The notes under the pieces: model-generated
The model's input: only the letters and a program-made list of their open reading frames with translations
What the model was told of the DNA's origin: nothing
The model's database searches: none
DNA from: Harmothoe impar
Taxonomy: Eukaryota; Annelida; Polychaeta; Phyllodocida; Polynoidae
Reading direction: 5' to 3'
Assembly (NCBI GenBank): GCA_947462335.1
Contig: OX381708.1
Span: forward strand, 9,424,001-9,488,000
DNA: 64,000 nt
In this document: positions 11,621 through 22,633 of the stretch, in pieces
Numbering within the stretch: the first letter of the stretch is position 1
Layout of the letters: every line of letters begins with the position of its first letter
Made by a program: the position numbers and the translations under genes

Positions 11621-11730
11621 GGGAGTGGTCATTATTTAACGACGGGGAAGGGGGGGGGGGGCGAAAAAATCTTCCGCACCCCCTCGAAGTGTCAAAATCT
11701 GTATGGCCGCTTGTCCCCCCGAGCTACAGA
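11621..11730. mobile_element. Truncated GGGAGTGGTC-family element (B')
   Basis: The left end GGGAGTGGTCATTATTTAAC is preceded by TGA and followed by a poly-G tract and the typical cysteine-poor GC blocks. The right end is missing. Confidence 0.6.
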
Positions 11731-11841
11731 GGTCGAAATTATTTGTGCCCAAATTCCAAAATGATAATGAGTGACTCACTGACACGTGTCTAGGGGTAGT
11801 TAATTAATTAACCTTAATGTTCTCAACACGTGCATGACTAA

Positions 11842-12140
11842 GGGAGTGATCATTTTTTAACAACAGGGGGGTGGTTTTCCGCTCGGAGCGCGCAAATTTT
11901 TTTCACCCCCCCCCCCCGGTCAACGGGGCGAAATTTTTTACACCCCCCCCCCCCCTACGGGTCGGAAATTGGCGTGCACGCGGGCCTTTTGAAGCATAGT
12001 AACGCGCAGGCTTTTTGGCCCAAAACAATTCTTTTGGCCCCCCCCCAAGAGGGGTCCAAATTATTTACACCCCCCCCCCCCCCGTCAAGGGGTCCAAATT
12101 TTTTTGCCCCCCCCCCCCCTGTTGTTAAAAAACTATGGTG
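11842..12140. mobile_element. GGGAGTGATC-family element (B')
   Basis: TAA precedes GGGAGTGATCATTTTTTAAC. The body has GGAGCGCGCAAATTTTTTTC and three poly-C tracts. The right end stops at CTGTTGTTAAAAAACT without the last GATCACTCCC, so the copy is 3' truncated or diverged. Confidence 0.7.
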
Positions 12141-12265
12141 TCAAGATTACCATGGACAGTAAGCATAGTAACTCTCATGTCACCAAATAGTAATCATAAA
12201 ACCTCCATGGGGACCTTTCTCTGGTAACGAGTGACTCATTGATGCGTGAAGAGTTATTAACTACC

Positions 12266-12489
12266 ATAAAACCTCGCGTATAAGCTGCGGCTAGCACGCG
12301 AATCAGATCGGCAGTGCAGCTTATAGCATCGGCCCAGGCTCGGGGTGCGGCTTATACGCGAGTTTTTGCCACTATGATACAGTACTAAAATCGGCACATT
12401 TAGATGGCTAGTGCGGCTTATAGGATCAGCCTGAAGTCGGGGTGCGGTTTATACGCGAGTTAGGCTTGTACGCGATGTTTTACGGTAAC
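12266..12489. mobile_element. TA-flanked MITE, CCGTAAAACCTCGCGTAT type (family C)
   Basis: Left end CATAAAACCTCGCGTATAAG (first bases mutated) and right end CGCGATGTTTTACGGTA. The interior repeats GCGGCTTATA(G/C) four times, separated by a GTACTAAAATCGGCACATT linker that recurs at 15.7 kb. Confidence 0.75.
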
Positions 12490-12575
12490 CATAATGTTCT
12501 GAACACGTGCATTGTGGCGTCAGGATTCCCACGGACAGTAGAAATGAACATACCAGGTAAACCCCAGGCATCATG

Positions 12576-12795
12576 TCATCCTTAACCCTTTAAGGATGAC
12601 ATCATTCATTAATGCATCATGGTTTTTGTCATCATGATGCATTCATGCAGCCCAAGCAAGGAACTCGCCAATGCTGCATTCATGCATCATGATGACGCTA
12701 CGCAGTTGACACTCCCGAAAGGTTGGCATGATGCTCCAATGCAGCACTGGTGAGGTACTCGCTGGGGCTGCACTGGTGCATGACGACAAATGTAC
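12576..12795. mobile_element. Family A (TTAA) double-hairpin element
   Basis: Starts at CCTTAACCCTTTAAGGATGA and contains both hairpins (GCAGCCCAAGCAAGGAACTC..., GCAGCACTGGTGAGG...). The right terminus merges with a family D-like CCGTAAGGCCCCTCC end at about 12793. Confidence 0.75.
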
Positions 12796-12910
12796 CGTAA
12801 GGCCCCTCCTATAGGATTACCCTGCTTTAAAAGCCGACCCCCCAACTTGAGAAAAAAAATTGTGTAAAACAAGTGCTACAATCCCTGATTAAAGAAACAA
12901 ATTTAGCCTA

Positions 12911-13275
12911 CCGTAAAACCTCGCGTATAAGACTCAGCTTTCTTTTGATACCAAACATGCCTACCGCCAGTGCGGCTTATAGGATCGGCACACAGTGGGG
13001 GTGCGGCTTATACGCGAGTTTTGGCTACTATGGTACAGTACTAAAAGTCACCATACTCAGATTGCTGGTGCGGCTTATAGGATGGGCCCAAAGTTGGGGT
13101 GCGGCTTATACGAGAGTTAGGCTTATAAATACGTGAGAATTTACGGCTTATACGAGAGTATACTACAGTACCAAATTAACAATTCTCAGATTGCCTCTGC
13201 GGCTTATAGGATCGCCCCAAACTCGGTTGCGGCTTATACGCGAGTTAGGCTTATAACGCAAGGTTCTACGGTATA
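12911..13275. mobile_element. Composite of family C MITEs
   Basis: Left end CCGTAAAACCTCGCGTATAA at 12911. There are two successive right ends, near 13140 (GTGAGAATTTACGG) and near 13273 (CAAGGTTCTACGG-TA). The core phrase CGGCTTATAGGATCG occurs three times. This looks like one element expanded by an internal end duplication, or two copies that recombined. Confidence 0.65.
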
Positions 13276-13542
13276 GAAATCTTTTTTAAAACGACAAATT
13301 AAATTTGTCTTATAGGTGGGGTTTTACGGTTGTCTTTTACTGACATGCCGATTAAAGTGTTATGCCATACGTTGCCTCAGACTGGATGTAGGAGGCTATC
13401 CGGGTACTAGCTGTAACTGTACTACACCCAGTACGGGGGGCATCTCAGGACAAAGAAGATGATCAATATGAACCGGATACAGAGAACGCTATGTGTGTGT
13501 GGGGCGGGAGGGGGGGGGGGGCAAGATGGTGAAGGCATTTCG

Positions 13543-13953
13543 CAGGGATGCCAAGTGTTACGATATTTTCGTAGTTTTACGATTTTTGACCACAATTGCG
13601 ACCATTACGATTTCTGCACTCAAATTACGATTTTTAGGAAGTTTGGAATATTCCTCCACATTGGACGAAGGGGTAGGAATAGGGGAAAAAGAGATGGGGG
13701 GAGGTACAAACCCCTTCTTTTAAAACTGCTGACAGACTGCCCTGCCTTCAAACTGGTCTCTTCAATATGAGTATAGGCATTCATTTTCACATTATATATG
13801 GAGCATAAAGCATTCACCTATATGAAAATGCATTTTAAAGGACATACTATTGTTAGGATTTTTGTAACGATTTCAAGAAAATATGGTTACGATTTTGGGG
13901 CCCAAAAATCGTAACAAATATGATTTTAGGGATGGGGTAGCTTGGCATCCCTG
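13543..13953. mobile_element. hAT-like MITE, CAGGGATGCCAAG termini
   Basis: Perfect 13-bp inverted ends CAGGGATGCCAAG / CTTGGCATCCCTG. The interior repeats (T)TACGATTTT and its complement. The CAGGG start is typical of hAT elements, but the flanking 8 bases no longer match. The small ORFs inside (76-103 codons) are by-products. Confidence 0.7.
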
Positions 13954-14074
13954 CATTGGACATGATCCGTAAAATGGCAGAGCCTGGGGTAAAGGCGCGT
14001 AATAAATAGTCAGGGCAGGTAGCGGCTTGAATGAGAGTCAGACTCAGCTATGATAAGCAGTGGCCACAATAATA

Positions 14075-14300
14075 GCCCAAGCCCTAATGCAGCCCCGCCG
14101 AGAAACTCACCAGTGCTACATTGGTGCATCATGCCATGGGGTATAGTACGTTATCTCGCTGATCATGCCAACCCTTGGGGAGTTTCTCAATCCTCAAGCA
14201 TTGGTCCAGTGGAGAGTTACGCACCAGGGTTGCATTTATGCATCATGACGACCAGGGGAATGATGCATGAATGCATCATACCATCCTTAAAGATTTAGGC
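14075..14300. mobile_element. Family A (TTAA) double-hairpin element, decayed
   Basis: Shows AATGCAGCCC, GAGAAACTCACCAGTGCTAC, TTGGTGCATCATGCCA and ATGCATCATACCATCCTTAA in the family order. The left terminus is lost. Confidence 0.65.
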
Positions 14301-14427
14301 CAGGTGAGTCGAAACAAGTCGGGTTTAGTCGGTAACAAGATTTAGGCCAGGTGAGTCGGAGCGAGTCGAGTTTAGTCGGTAACAAAACCCAGGTGTCGAT
14401 GACAAAAACGTTCACCTGAGCTTCTCC

Positions 14428-14858
14428 TAGGGATGTCATTGGTATCAAATTTTATGAGTTATCAGTTATTCACTATTTTGGTGTCGATTTAGGTAATATA
14501 TCAGTTATTCATTATATAAAAAGAAGAGGTAGATTAGGCCACATTTTCTCAATTTTAGCTTACAGACACTGTAAAAAATTATAGTAGAGACAATGAAATG
14601 AAAGCAAATCGTAATATTCTTATTTCTTGTGATAGAAATAAAAATAAAATTTGTAATATTTAGAATAACATTTTGTCTTTCACATTTTACTACCTAAATA
14701 CCTTAATAATGGTCCGATTTACACGCCGTAAAAACTGACATATAGCAAAAAAAGAATCCAAGATGGCGGCGTATCGATACCCATTGTTTGTCGATTCGGT
14801 TATCAGCTACATAAAAAATAGCGATGTATCGATACATGTGATACCAATGACATCCCTA
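14428..14858. mobile_element. hAT-like MITE with perfect 8-bp duplication
   Basis: Inverted ends TAGGGATGTCATTGGTATCA and TGATACCAATGACATCCCTA are exact. GCTTCTCC directly flanks both sides (14420-14427 and 14859-14866). The body is AT-rich with GTATCGATAC palindromes near the right end. An 8-bp duplication plus a TAGGG start fits the hAT superfamily. There is no transposase ORF. Confidence 0.9.
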
Positions 14859-14866
14859 GCTTCTCC

Positions 14867-15358
14867 TGCACCCAGTATCGACTCACCCCCCCCCCCCATC
14901 TGGAGCGGATCTACAACAGACCTTGGCACCTCGCCAACTGTAGGTGTACCGCCAGTAAGGAGAGCAGGGGGGGGGGGGGTAGAGTCAAGACCAGAGGATT
15001 TGGCGAGCCCTCCTATTTTCCTATTTCATGCTGGCTTCTATTGATAGTATTGATATAAATAAAGGATATTCTGACATATTGAGTTTGCTATTGGAGGCTA
15101 GAGCCGCAGACTTGTCTCTTGCAGCTTATACCAGAAAAATGGGTTTTCTTTTCAGGGAGGTCGTTATTAGTCCTAAAAACATCAAATACCTCACACTATT
15201 CAAATAACTTTTCATGCATTTTAAACAGCTGACAGGGATCATTTATGGAAGGCATTTCCATTTTCATTTTATTTCAACAGACATAAGGACACTTTGGGTG
15301 ATAAAGCTAACCTCAGGACATCAAAAGTAATTTTAATTTAGGCATGCTCCATTCTGGG
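14867..15358. other. Gene-free stretch with poly-C and poly-G tracts
   Basis: The 93-codon ORF at 14763-15044 runs from inside the hAT-like element across homopolymer tracts and has no domain, so I do not call it. The rest is AT-rich and unremarkable. Confidence 0.4.
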
Positions 15359-15359
15359 A

Positions 15360-15545
15360 GAGCACTTTAATGACCGCATAATGCATCAATGCATCTTATC
15401 CTCGGTCAGCACAATGCATGAATGCAGCCCTGGCGAGTAACCCGCAAAGGCTGCATTCAAGCATCATGGCAACCCGACAGCGTTGATAAACTCCTGAAGG
15501 GTACAGACAACTGTCTTTTAGCGACATGCATCCTTAATAAAGGGT
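15360..15545. mobile_element. Family A (TTAA) element, partial
   Basis: Includes CACAATGCATGAATGCAGCC, GGCTGCATTCAAGCATCATG and GATAAACTCCTGAAGG. The second hairpin is missing. Confidence 0.65.
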
Positions 15546-15566
15546 TAGTGACTTCCTATAAATATA

Positions 15567-15793
15567 CCGTAAAACCTCGCGTAGAAGCCGCGGCTAGTAC
15601 GCGAGTCAGATCGGCGGTGCGGCTTATAGGATCGGCCCAGAATCAGGGTGCGGCTTATACACTAGTTTTTTGCCACTATGGTACAGTACTAAAATCGGCA
15701 CATTCAGATCGCCAGTGCGGCTTATAGGATCGGCCCAAACTCGGGATGCGGCTTATACACGAGTTAGGCTTATACGCAAGGTTTTACGGTAGG
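15567..15793. mobile_element. TA-flanked MITE, CCGTAAAACCTCGCGTAG type (family C)
   Basis: Full copy: TA-CCGTAAAACCTCGCGTAG on the left, CGCAAGGTTTTACGG-TA on the right. The body repeats GCGGCTTATA. About 225 bp, close in size and body to the copy at 12.27 kb. Confidence 0.85.
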
Positions 15794-15984
15794 TTTCTTT
15801 TTGTGGCTTTGCCAAATCCTTGGGTATTGACTATATGAGAGCGGCATAGGGCGGGGAGGGGGGGGATGTCTGTTCTAATCGTGGATGCACTCATTCACCT
15901 CAGGCCCCTGACCTCGTCCTTCTCAGTAAACAATATCACTCATTACCAAATCAGGAGATTTTTTTTGCATCCAAATTGTATCGA

Positions 15985-16178
15985 TCATAAACCCTTATGA
16001 CCCGCACCTCATGTAGGCTATAACCCGCACTAGCTTCGAGCAAACCCTATAACCCGCACCTGGGTCTGAAAATAGCTATTTCAACCCGCACGCTGAGTTT
16101 GGGCAAATCCTTTAACGGTGATTCACTGGGGTTCTGATCCGCGTATAACCCGTGGGTTAAGTGGAAATAACCAAGGTG
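15985..16178. mobile_element. Degenerate TATAACCCGC-type MITE
   Basis: Repeats TATAACCCGCAC in the first half, and CGCGTATAACCCGTGGGTTA near the right end. It is recognisable as the 787-977 type, but the terminal CCGTAAA has decayed. Confidence 0.5.
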
Positions 16179-16588
16179 TTTCTCATCATCAATGTCTTTT
16201 TTTCTTTTCTTTTTTACTTGCAGGCTAAAATGTATAGGATAAGATGTTTTTCATGAGAGCAAAATTGACATTTTGGTAGATATTTATCTTTAAAAGTGGG
16301 GAAAATATATCATTTCTATCCTACTGCATTACTGGCAGTATTAGCTCTACTTTGATACCAAATATGCCAATATTTGTCTATTTTTTTCTTTTTTTTCTTT
16401 TTTTTTAATTGACAAAGAAGGTTTTCCTCAACTTGATTTCTATGATGCGTGCGCTGATGACAAACAACTTTTTGAGTGGCCTAATGATGCACAAGTGTAA
16501 TGCGTGTCTGCCCTGTGGGTGTGTTTTTGGGAGGGGGAGTGGTCCCACTACCCGGAACCACTATCAGTACTTGTTGACATGCCATGTA

Positions 16589-16799
16589 CTGTAAACGTAT
16601 ATATTTTCGCGTGTATAAATTTTCGCGCATTTGCTTAAAAATACGTTTTCGCGTGTATTTAAATTTGCGCATTTTGGAGGTGGTAGTAGTATGGTCTACA
16701 CTGGATAAATTATCGCTCTATACATATTTTCGCGGATTATAAAATCCGTGAAATCCGCGGAAATATGTACAGCGCGAAAATATATACGTTTATAGTATT
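16589..16799. mobile_element. TTCGCG foldback MITE (family F)
   Basis: TA-CTGTAAACGTATATATTTT on the left and ATATATACGTTTATAGTA on the right. An inner hairpin pairs TACATATTTTCGCGG with CCGCGGAAATATGTA. This is the same element as the copy that splits the LINE ORF1 at 29174. Confidence 0.85.
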
Positions 16800-16977
16800 A
16801 GTCCCGCAGTGTTTGTACAAAGTTCATGTCTGAGACTTTAGATGTTGCCTGTCCTGAAGCCATTGGTGAAAATGGATCTGTTTTCTAGCCGTTTGTCCCG
16901 TCGTTTTGATCTCCGCTATGCAATCACTACCGTAAAACCCCGCATAGAAGCGACACAAGCTTCACACTATCTTTTGC

Positions 16978-17550
16978 TGCCATAGAATCGTAATGGCCGG
17001 TTTGAGGCCATATTAGACTGGCCATGACCCCAGCTTTCCAATAGAGAGAGGTTTTTTTCAGATATTCCTACTAGAACCAAAGTTATGGCCATATAACTAT
17101 AATCGAGATTCATTCAGTGAATTTAAACACTGCTATGATACATGTACATAAACATGTACTGATCTGGCCTGGGTGAAGGGAAAATGGCCTAAGTAAGATC
17201 TGTTGAACAGTGTTGCCGAAACCTTTTTTCGCACCAATGTGGCCTGTGTCACGAGATCTTACACAGGCCATTTGCCCTCTCCACAGGCCACATTGACCCT
17301 CTTTTCATATAAATGATAACAGTTTGCACTAATTCTTTAATAACAGCTTACAAAATTGATTTGAAAATGCTTATCTCACTGGGAAAAAAAGCATTGACGT
17401 TGGATGTACCTAATTCAGCTTCTAACAGGACTATTTGAAAAATTCTTTCATTGTCATAAAGCTGAGATCATGGCCGGCCAATGTGGCCGATGTCTGGTGG
17501 CCTCACATCGGCCATTTTAGCCCATTACGATTCTACTAGTTGAAGCAGGC
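16978..17550. mobile_element. Foldback element rich in GGCC words
   Basis: The outer inverted words TAGAATCGTAATGGCC (left) and CCCATTACGATTCTA (right) enclose AT-rich sequence with several GGCC/GGCCACAT words. Exact borders and target duplication are not clear. Confidence 0.45.
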
Positions 17551-17671
17551 CATATTGGACTGCGTACATAACATGTTTTCGGCTACACTGCTGTCGGGTG
17601 GCTATTTACTTGAGCCTTGTGTCTGGTCGGTGTGTGGAGGGCACTTTATGAGTTTAACCTGCGGCAGATAA

Positions 17672-17909
17672 GGGAGTGGTCATTTTTTTTAACAACGGGG
17701 GTGGGGGGGGGGGGGGTTTTCGTGCGAGCGGGTCAAAATAATTTTGGTCCCCCTCAGGCAAGTTGAAATTGAGCGCGGCCAACCCCTTCGAGCTATAGTA
17801 ATGCGCTGGCTTTTTCGCTAAAAAGGGGTTTTGGTCCCCCCCCCCCCTCCCTCAAGAGGAATCCAAAATTTTTTGGTCCCCCCCCCGTTGTTAAAAAATG
17901 ACCACTCCC
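17672..17909. mobile_element. TWA-class MITE, GGGAGTGGTC ends (family B')
   Basis: GGGAGTGGTCATTTTTTTTA and AAAAAATGACCACTCCC are inverted ends. TAA flanks both sides (17669-17671 and 17910-17912). Poly-G and poly-C tracts pair in the interior, and GCTTTTTCGCTAAAAAGGGG is shared with sister copies. The 3-bp TWA duplication suggests PIF/Harbinger-type mobilisation. Confidence 0.85.
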
Positions 17910-17912
17910 TAA

Positions 17913-20637
17913 GTAGGGGGGGGTGATAAATCTACTTTTCTTCGGGGACAGGCTCAAACTATGCATTTGGGTCCAAAAACACGGGAAATCACAAAAATAT
18001 TTTTTTCGGACCCCCCTGACCCCCCTGTACATAGGGTCCGAAGATCGGCCAAATTGTGAGAAAACAGCCCAAATTCAGGCTTTCAGATTCCTTCTAAAAT
18101 CAAGTCATGACTTCATGAAAATGGTCAGAAACCTTCATATGGGACCCAGAGAGACCATTTAAAGTCATATTGTTGTGATTATAGAGGTGTTTCCCCCTCT
18201 GGGGAGGTGGTTAGTCCTCGGTAAAGTACCGATAAATCAGCTATTTTGAAGGCATTTGCTCCCTTACAATCACATCCCTATTCTGCCATAAAAGATCCTC
18301 AGGACACCTAATCAGGCAGATTAAACCCTTCTGGAGGGTCCCCTCTTTCTGTCAACTTCCCTCTATGACCCCCCCCCCCTCCCCCTACCCCTCCCAGCAT
18401 GCACCAATAGCCATCAGATAACTCTCCCCCCCCCCCCTTCGCCTCTATAATTACCCTATACTGAAATAATGTATTAACATAAGACCTGTCTGATAGTTTG
18501 AACCTTTCTTGAACCTTTCTTTCTCCCTGTTCCTGTTAACCACCCCTTATGACACACCTCCACCCCATCCCCACCCTCACCCCAAACTAATAGCCATGAA
18601 ATAACCCCCCCCCCCTCGGCTCCATATCACACAGTATAACCATCAGCCCAACCCTCCCTCCATGTGGCACAGTGCACAGCATTGCCTCTCATGGTATGTA
18701 TCATGCCTGGGAGTGGGACAGTGGTGTGGTTAAAAGAGGGCCCCCCTCCAAAAAAAAAAGAATGAGTGAGCTGGGTCCTTGAGATCACCCTGGTAGGTGT
18801 ATCTACTACAGCTGGTAGAGGGATACTGTACTTCAAGTCAAATTTGGGTTCAATATTTGGTTTAATATCAAGATATGTATTCATCTGTCCTCAAAGTTTG
18901 ATATGAGGTTCTACCCTTTACCCCATGTAGGGGATGGCATAGGTCTACCAAGAACCATGCCTATGTTATATTTTCATATATCTGAATATTATAGCAGCAC
19001 CCTGAGATGTTGCATGTATGCCCGTCTTTGACAAAATCTGATCTTTAGCATTGCAAATGAGGTATCAGGGTTACCTACCCCTCCCCATAATATAATTGCA
19101 AGGTTTATTATTGGCTTCAATAATATCTAGGGTTCAGAGTATTTATTTAACACCTCAGAGAATTGAATTAAATAATTATCTCTTGTCTTATGTCTAGGAT
19201 ACTAACCATGCAAGGTGTAGACAAAGAGATATGGACACCAGTCCTTATTTGGAGTCATTTGCAGGCTCCCCCACCCCCTCACCCCTCTACCATCCATCAT
19301 TATATGCATTTAACCACTTGGTTAAGGAGGAGAGTCAGGGTTTTTATTTATTGTTGTATCAGGTTATTAGTGATGTTAATATTAGATCTCTGCTATAACT
19401 ATTATAGAATTACTATGTATAATAAGTGTAACAACATGAAACAGTCATCTTGGCCATGAATACACATGGGGTGAGGTACTAGGCATAGAATGAAGGGGCG
19501 GGGGGATGTGATCATTGGTAGGGTAACTCAAAATGAATATAGAGACCTTTGAAAAGGGTATAATCTATCTGATCTAAACTCATTTTAATTGTTTATATAA
19601 GTACCTTAGTGGTTATATGCGTATATTGCTGAGGGAGTTGACCACGCCCCCTTATATAGGACACTCTGACGCTGGGGTCGTGGTGGTTCAGTATTCACAC
19701 ACTAGGGGTGTGTGGGTTGGTCGCTAAGGACGCGCTGTAGCCCGCCACAGTTGGATTTCAAAATACATTGAAGCAAAGGCCCTCCAAGATTTGGGTTATA
19801 TTCATGCAATCACAAGAATATGACCTGTAATAGTCTCTGTTGGTCCCTTATCAGTTTTCTGTTGAGGTGGTAAAGCCATTCATGCATGTATGATAGATAG
19901 ATTATAAGAGGTCTGATGGTTGGAGTTCTTAGATGGACTGAGGTAGCCCTCCTCTTATGTCTGTATAGGGTAAGGGAGGAGGTCTGGGCCCCCTCCATAT
20001 CCCCCACTCCTCTTTTAAACACACCACTGTCTTAATCCCAAGACAGGCTAAGGTGTCTGTGAATGACTATTAATGTTCAAAGATCCTGATATTCTGAGTA
20101 CAATGTAATATAGAGGCAAGGGCGGAGGGGGGAAGGGAGTTATCTGATGGCTATTGGTGCATGCTATGGGGGGGGGTGTTAGGGGTCATAGGGGGTAGTT
20201 AACAGAAACAGGGGGTCCTTCAGAATTGTTCATGATGATGTTTTATGGCAGTATAGGGACCTGATTGTATAGGAGCAAATGCCTTCAAAAAAGCTGATTT
20301 ATCGGTATTTTACCATGGACGCACCCCCTCCCGAGAGGGGGAAACACCCCTATAATCACAACAATATGACTTTAAATGCTCTCTTTGGGTCCCCAATGAA
20401 GGTTTCTGACCATTTTCATGAAGGCATGGTGAGGTTTGAGTAGGAATCTGAAAGCCTGAATTTGGGCTGTTTTCTCAATATTTGGCCGATCTTCGGACCC
20501 CATGTACGGGGGGGTCACAGGGGTCCGAAAAAAATATTTTTGTTATTTCCTGAGTTTTGGGTCCCAAATGCATAGTTTGAGCCTGTCCCTGGAACCGTAC
20601 AACAAAATTAGCGATTTAACACCCCCCCCTACCCTAA
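17913..20637. repeat. Giant inverted repeat, 2.7 kb
   Basis: The left arm (about 17913-18500) and right arm (about 20100-20637) are reverse complements with frequent small differences. Paired words include ATGCATTTGGGTCC/GGTCCCAAATGCAT, CGAAGATCGGCC/GGCCGATCTTCGG, GCTTTCAGATTCC and CACCAATAGCCATCAGATAA. Weaker pairing continues inward (GGGACAGTGGTGTGGTTAAA with its complement near 20020). The terminal words are GTAGGGGGGGGTGATAAATC and its inverted partner. No transposase ORF is present in arms or loop. Confidence 0.8.
18900..19740. other. Loop of the giant inverted repeat, no gene
   Basis: This is unique-looking, moderately AT-rich sequence. ORFs are up to about 89 codons and none has a recognisable domain. 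Confidence 0.4.
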
Positions 20638-20754
20638 GGTCGGGCCAGCTTTTATCTCGCGGTGTCATGACAGAATCTCATGCTGCCCCAGGACCTGGGA
20701 GCTGCCGTGTGTTAAAAAGTAATGACTGTGTGTCTCTGTTTTTGTCATCACCAA

Positions 20755-20930
20755 CCGACCTGTTTGCCTCACTCCCTGTCTGTCTGCCTATCTGTCTGTC
20801 TCCCTCCCTGCCTGCTTTCCTCTCTGCCTGCCTTTCTAACTACCTTTCTGACTACCTTTCTGCTTTCCTCTGCCTGCCTTTCTTACGACCTTTCTGCCTT
20901 CCTATCTGTCTGGCTCCCTGTCCACGTGCC
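20755..20930. repeat. Pyrimidine-rich CTGCCTGTCT tract
   Basis: Imperfect repeats of CTGTCTGC and CTGCCTTTCT. The long open frames that run through it (Leu/Ser/Cys/Pro-rich) are simple-sequence translations. Confidence 0.8.
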
Positions 20931-20936
20931 CCCTTA

Positions 20937-21262
20937 GGCCAAACAAAAAAAAAAGTTGTGTTCAGGTAACCCGACCGACCTTATCATTTTGTCCCGACCC
21001 TAATCTTTTTAGATTTTTTTTTTTAGACTTTTCCTGATCTAGGTTATCACCAAAGAAAGGAAATACTTTGCATGACAAAAACAGAACTGATAATGGCTTA
21101 ATTAGACAGATATTGGTTCTACCCTATCAAATAACCACTCTATAAAATGTAATTTTCCCATCTCAAGACCCTAAAAATAAATCCTAAAAAAAAAAAATCG
21201 ACCGACCTACCCTAGATTTTTTGGCCATGTTACCTGAACACTGGTTATTTTTTTGTTTGGCC
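20937..21262. mobile_element. TWA-class MITE, GGCCAAA ends (family H)
   Basis: GGCCAAACAAAAAAAAAA and TTTTTGTTTGGCC are inverted ends, each flanked by TTA (20934-20936 and 21263-21265). Inner words CAGGTAACCCGACCGACC and GACCGACCTACC also pair. It was inserted into the pyrimidine tract, splitting it in two. Confidence 0.85.
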
Positions 21263-21265
21263 TTA

Positions 21266-21640
21266 CCTGCATGCCTATTTGCCTTCCTGAATATCTGCCT
21301 CACTGTCCTCCTCCCTGCCTGCCTGCCTGCCTCTCCGTCGGTCTGCCTCCCTTCCTTCCTGTCCTTCTACCTACCTACCTCTCTGTCTACCTCCCATACT
21401 AGCTGTCTGCTTCCGTCCCTGCCTCTCTCCTTGCTTCTGTCTGCCTTTCCATGTCTGTCTGTCTACCTCCCTCCTCTCTGTCTGCCTCTCTCTGCCTCCC
21501 TCCCTACCTGTCTGTCTACCTCCCTCTTTCTACCTCCCTGCCTCTCTATCTATCTATCTGCCTCTCTGCCTCCCTCCTTGCCTGTCTGCCTACCTCCCAG
21601 CCTCCTCCCCACTCACCCATCTCCTCCCATATAACCGTTT
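21266..21640. repeat. Pyrimidine-rich CTGCCTGCCT tract, second half
   Basis: The same simple-sequence tract continues on the far side of the insertion. The 98-137-codon ORFs here are low-complexity and not called. Confidence 0.8.
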
Positions 21641-22139
21641 CTCCATGTGTCTGTGTGTGTGTATCTAAATGTATCTGTCCGTGTGTCCCCCGGTGTGAGT
21701 ACATTACGAGGTTACCCTGGTACTGCTTGGTAGCTGGGTTGATGTAAATAATTAATGTGTTCCAGTTGTTGCTTCCTCCCTGCCCCACCCGTGCCCGCCG
21801 CTCGCTCATCATGCCACAATGTGGTTTTAATGCAGACTCAGACGGGTCCACCAGGGATCTAACGAATACCGTAAAGTCTTGTGTATGATCTGTAAAACCT
21901 CACATCTAGCTCGCTTATTCATTCATGGTGAATACCGCACTTCCATTGAGTTAAGCAAGGAAGGCCGTATTAAACACCCCTGTGAAGTATTTCACGGCCC
22001 GTCAAATCATCAAAATTGGTGATTTAACCACTATTAATGAGCTTTTTCAAAGTATCTAACTAGAATTTTGACAAATATTATTAATAATGTCATGAAATAA
22101 ACACAAAGGAGCACTTGTAGGGTTCCCCACTGATGCGGG

Positions 22140-22192
22140 CACTGAGGGTTATTTCACTCGGCTTTGCCTTGTGAAATAACCCTCAGTGAGGA
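22140..22192. repeat. Near-perfect hairpin
   Basis: CACTGAGGGTTATTTCAC and GTGAAATAACCCTCAGTG pair across a short loop. It lies in a stretch of decayed MITE-like sequence. The function is unknown. Confidence 0.6.
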
Positions 22193-22203
22193 ACTCTACT
22201 CGT

Positions 22204-22480
22204 GCACCTTTGTCTATGAGCTGCACCCCTAACTTTGACAGATCCTATAAGCCTAACAGGAGGTCTGTTTATTCAGTATTGTAGTATACTTATAGAAACT
22301 CACGTTCAAGCCGCCCCTTGAGTTTGTCCTGATCCTATAAGCCACACTGGCGATCTGACTTGCGTACTAGCTGCGGCCTATACACAAGGTTAACAGTAAC
22401 CTGCCCCTAACTTTGTAGAATCTTATAAGCCGCACCCAGGGTCTGATTTAACACTGTGTAGGGGTCGGATTCCCCGCACC
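22204..22480. mobile_element. Decayed family C-like MITE remnants
   Basis: Repeated CCTATAAGCC/CTTATAAGCCGCACCC words without intact CCGTAAAA ends. A similar remnant continues at 22690-22785. Confidence 0.45.
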
Positions 22481-22488
22481 CTGGTGGA

Positions 22489-22561
22489 AACACCTGGGTA
22501 ATCCTCCCCCTCTGTATCATACCAATCCAGTAACGTAGGGAGCAGAGAACTGTCGGACACG
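22489..22561 (+). repeat. Leader shared by two tRNA-like sequences (copy 1)
   Basis: The word CATACCAATCCAGTAACGTA and the preceding CTGGGTAATCC...CCCTCTGTA are repeated just upstream of the tRNA-like sequence on the - strand at 54067-54140. This suggests that both belong to one repeated unit. Confidence 0.7.
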
Positions 22562-22633
22562 GGTTGGTAGTGTAATGGTTAGCATGCTTGTCACCCGTGC
22601 GAGAGGTCTGTGGTTTGATTCCCGGCCGAACCA
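22562..22633 (+). tRNA. tRNA-Asp(GUC)-like sequence, probably a pseudogene or SINE head
   Basis: The 72-nt length and layout match tRNA-Asp. An A-box-like TAGTGTAATGG and a B-box-like GGTTTGATTCC (one change from GGTTCGATTCC) are present. GTC lies in the anticodon position, within CTTGTCACC. The acceptor stem GGTTGGT against CCGAACC has two mismatches, the T stem is poor, and the anticodon arm folds best with a nine-base loop. Loss of pairing argues against a working tRNA. A retroposed tRNA or SINE head is more likely. Confidence 0.5.

Noticed and set aside
20502..21747. Long Leu/Ser/Cys/Pro-rich ORFs
   Set aside because: Translations of a CTGCCTGTCT simple-sequence tract split by a MITE, with no domain or splice support.
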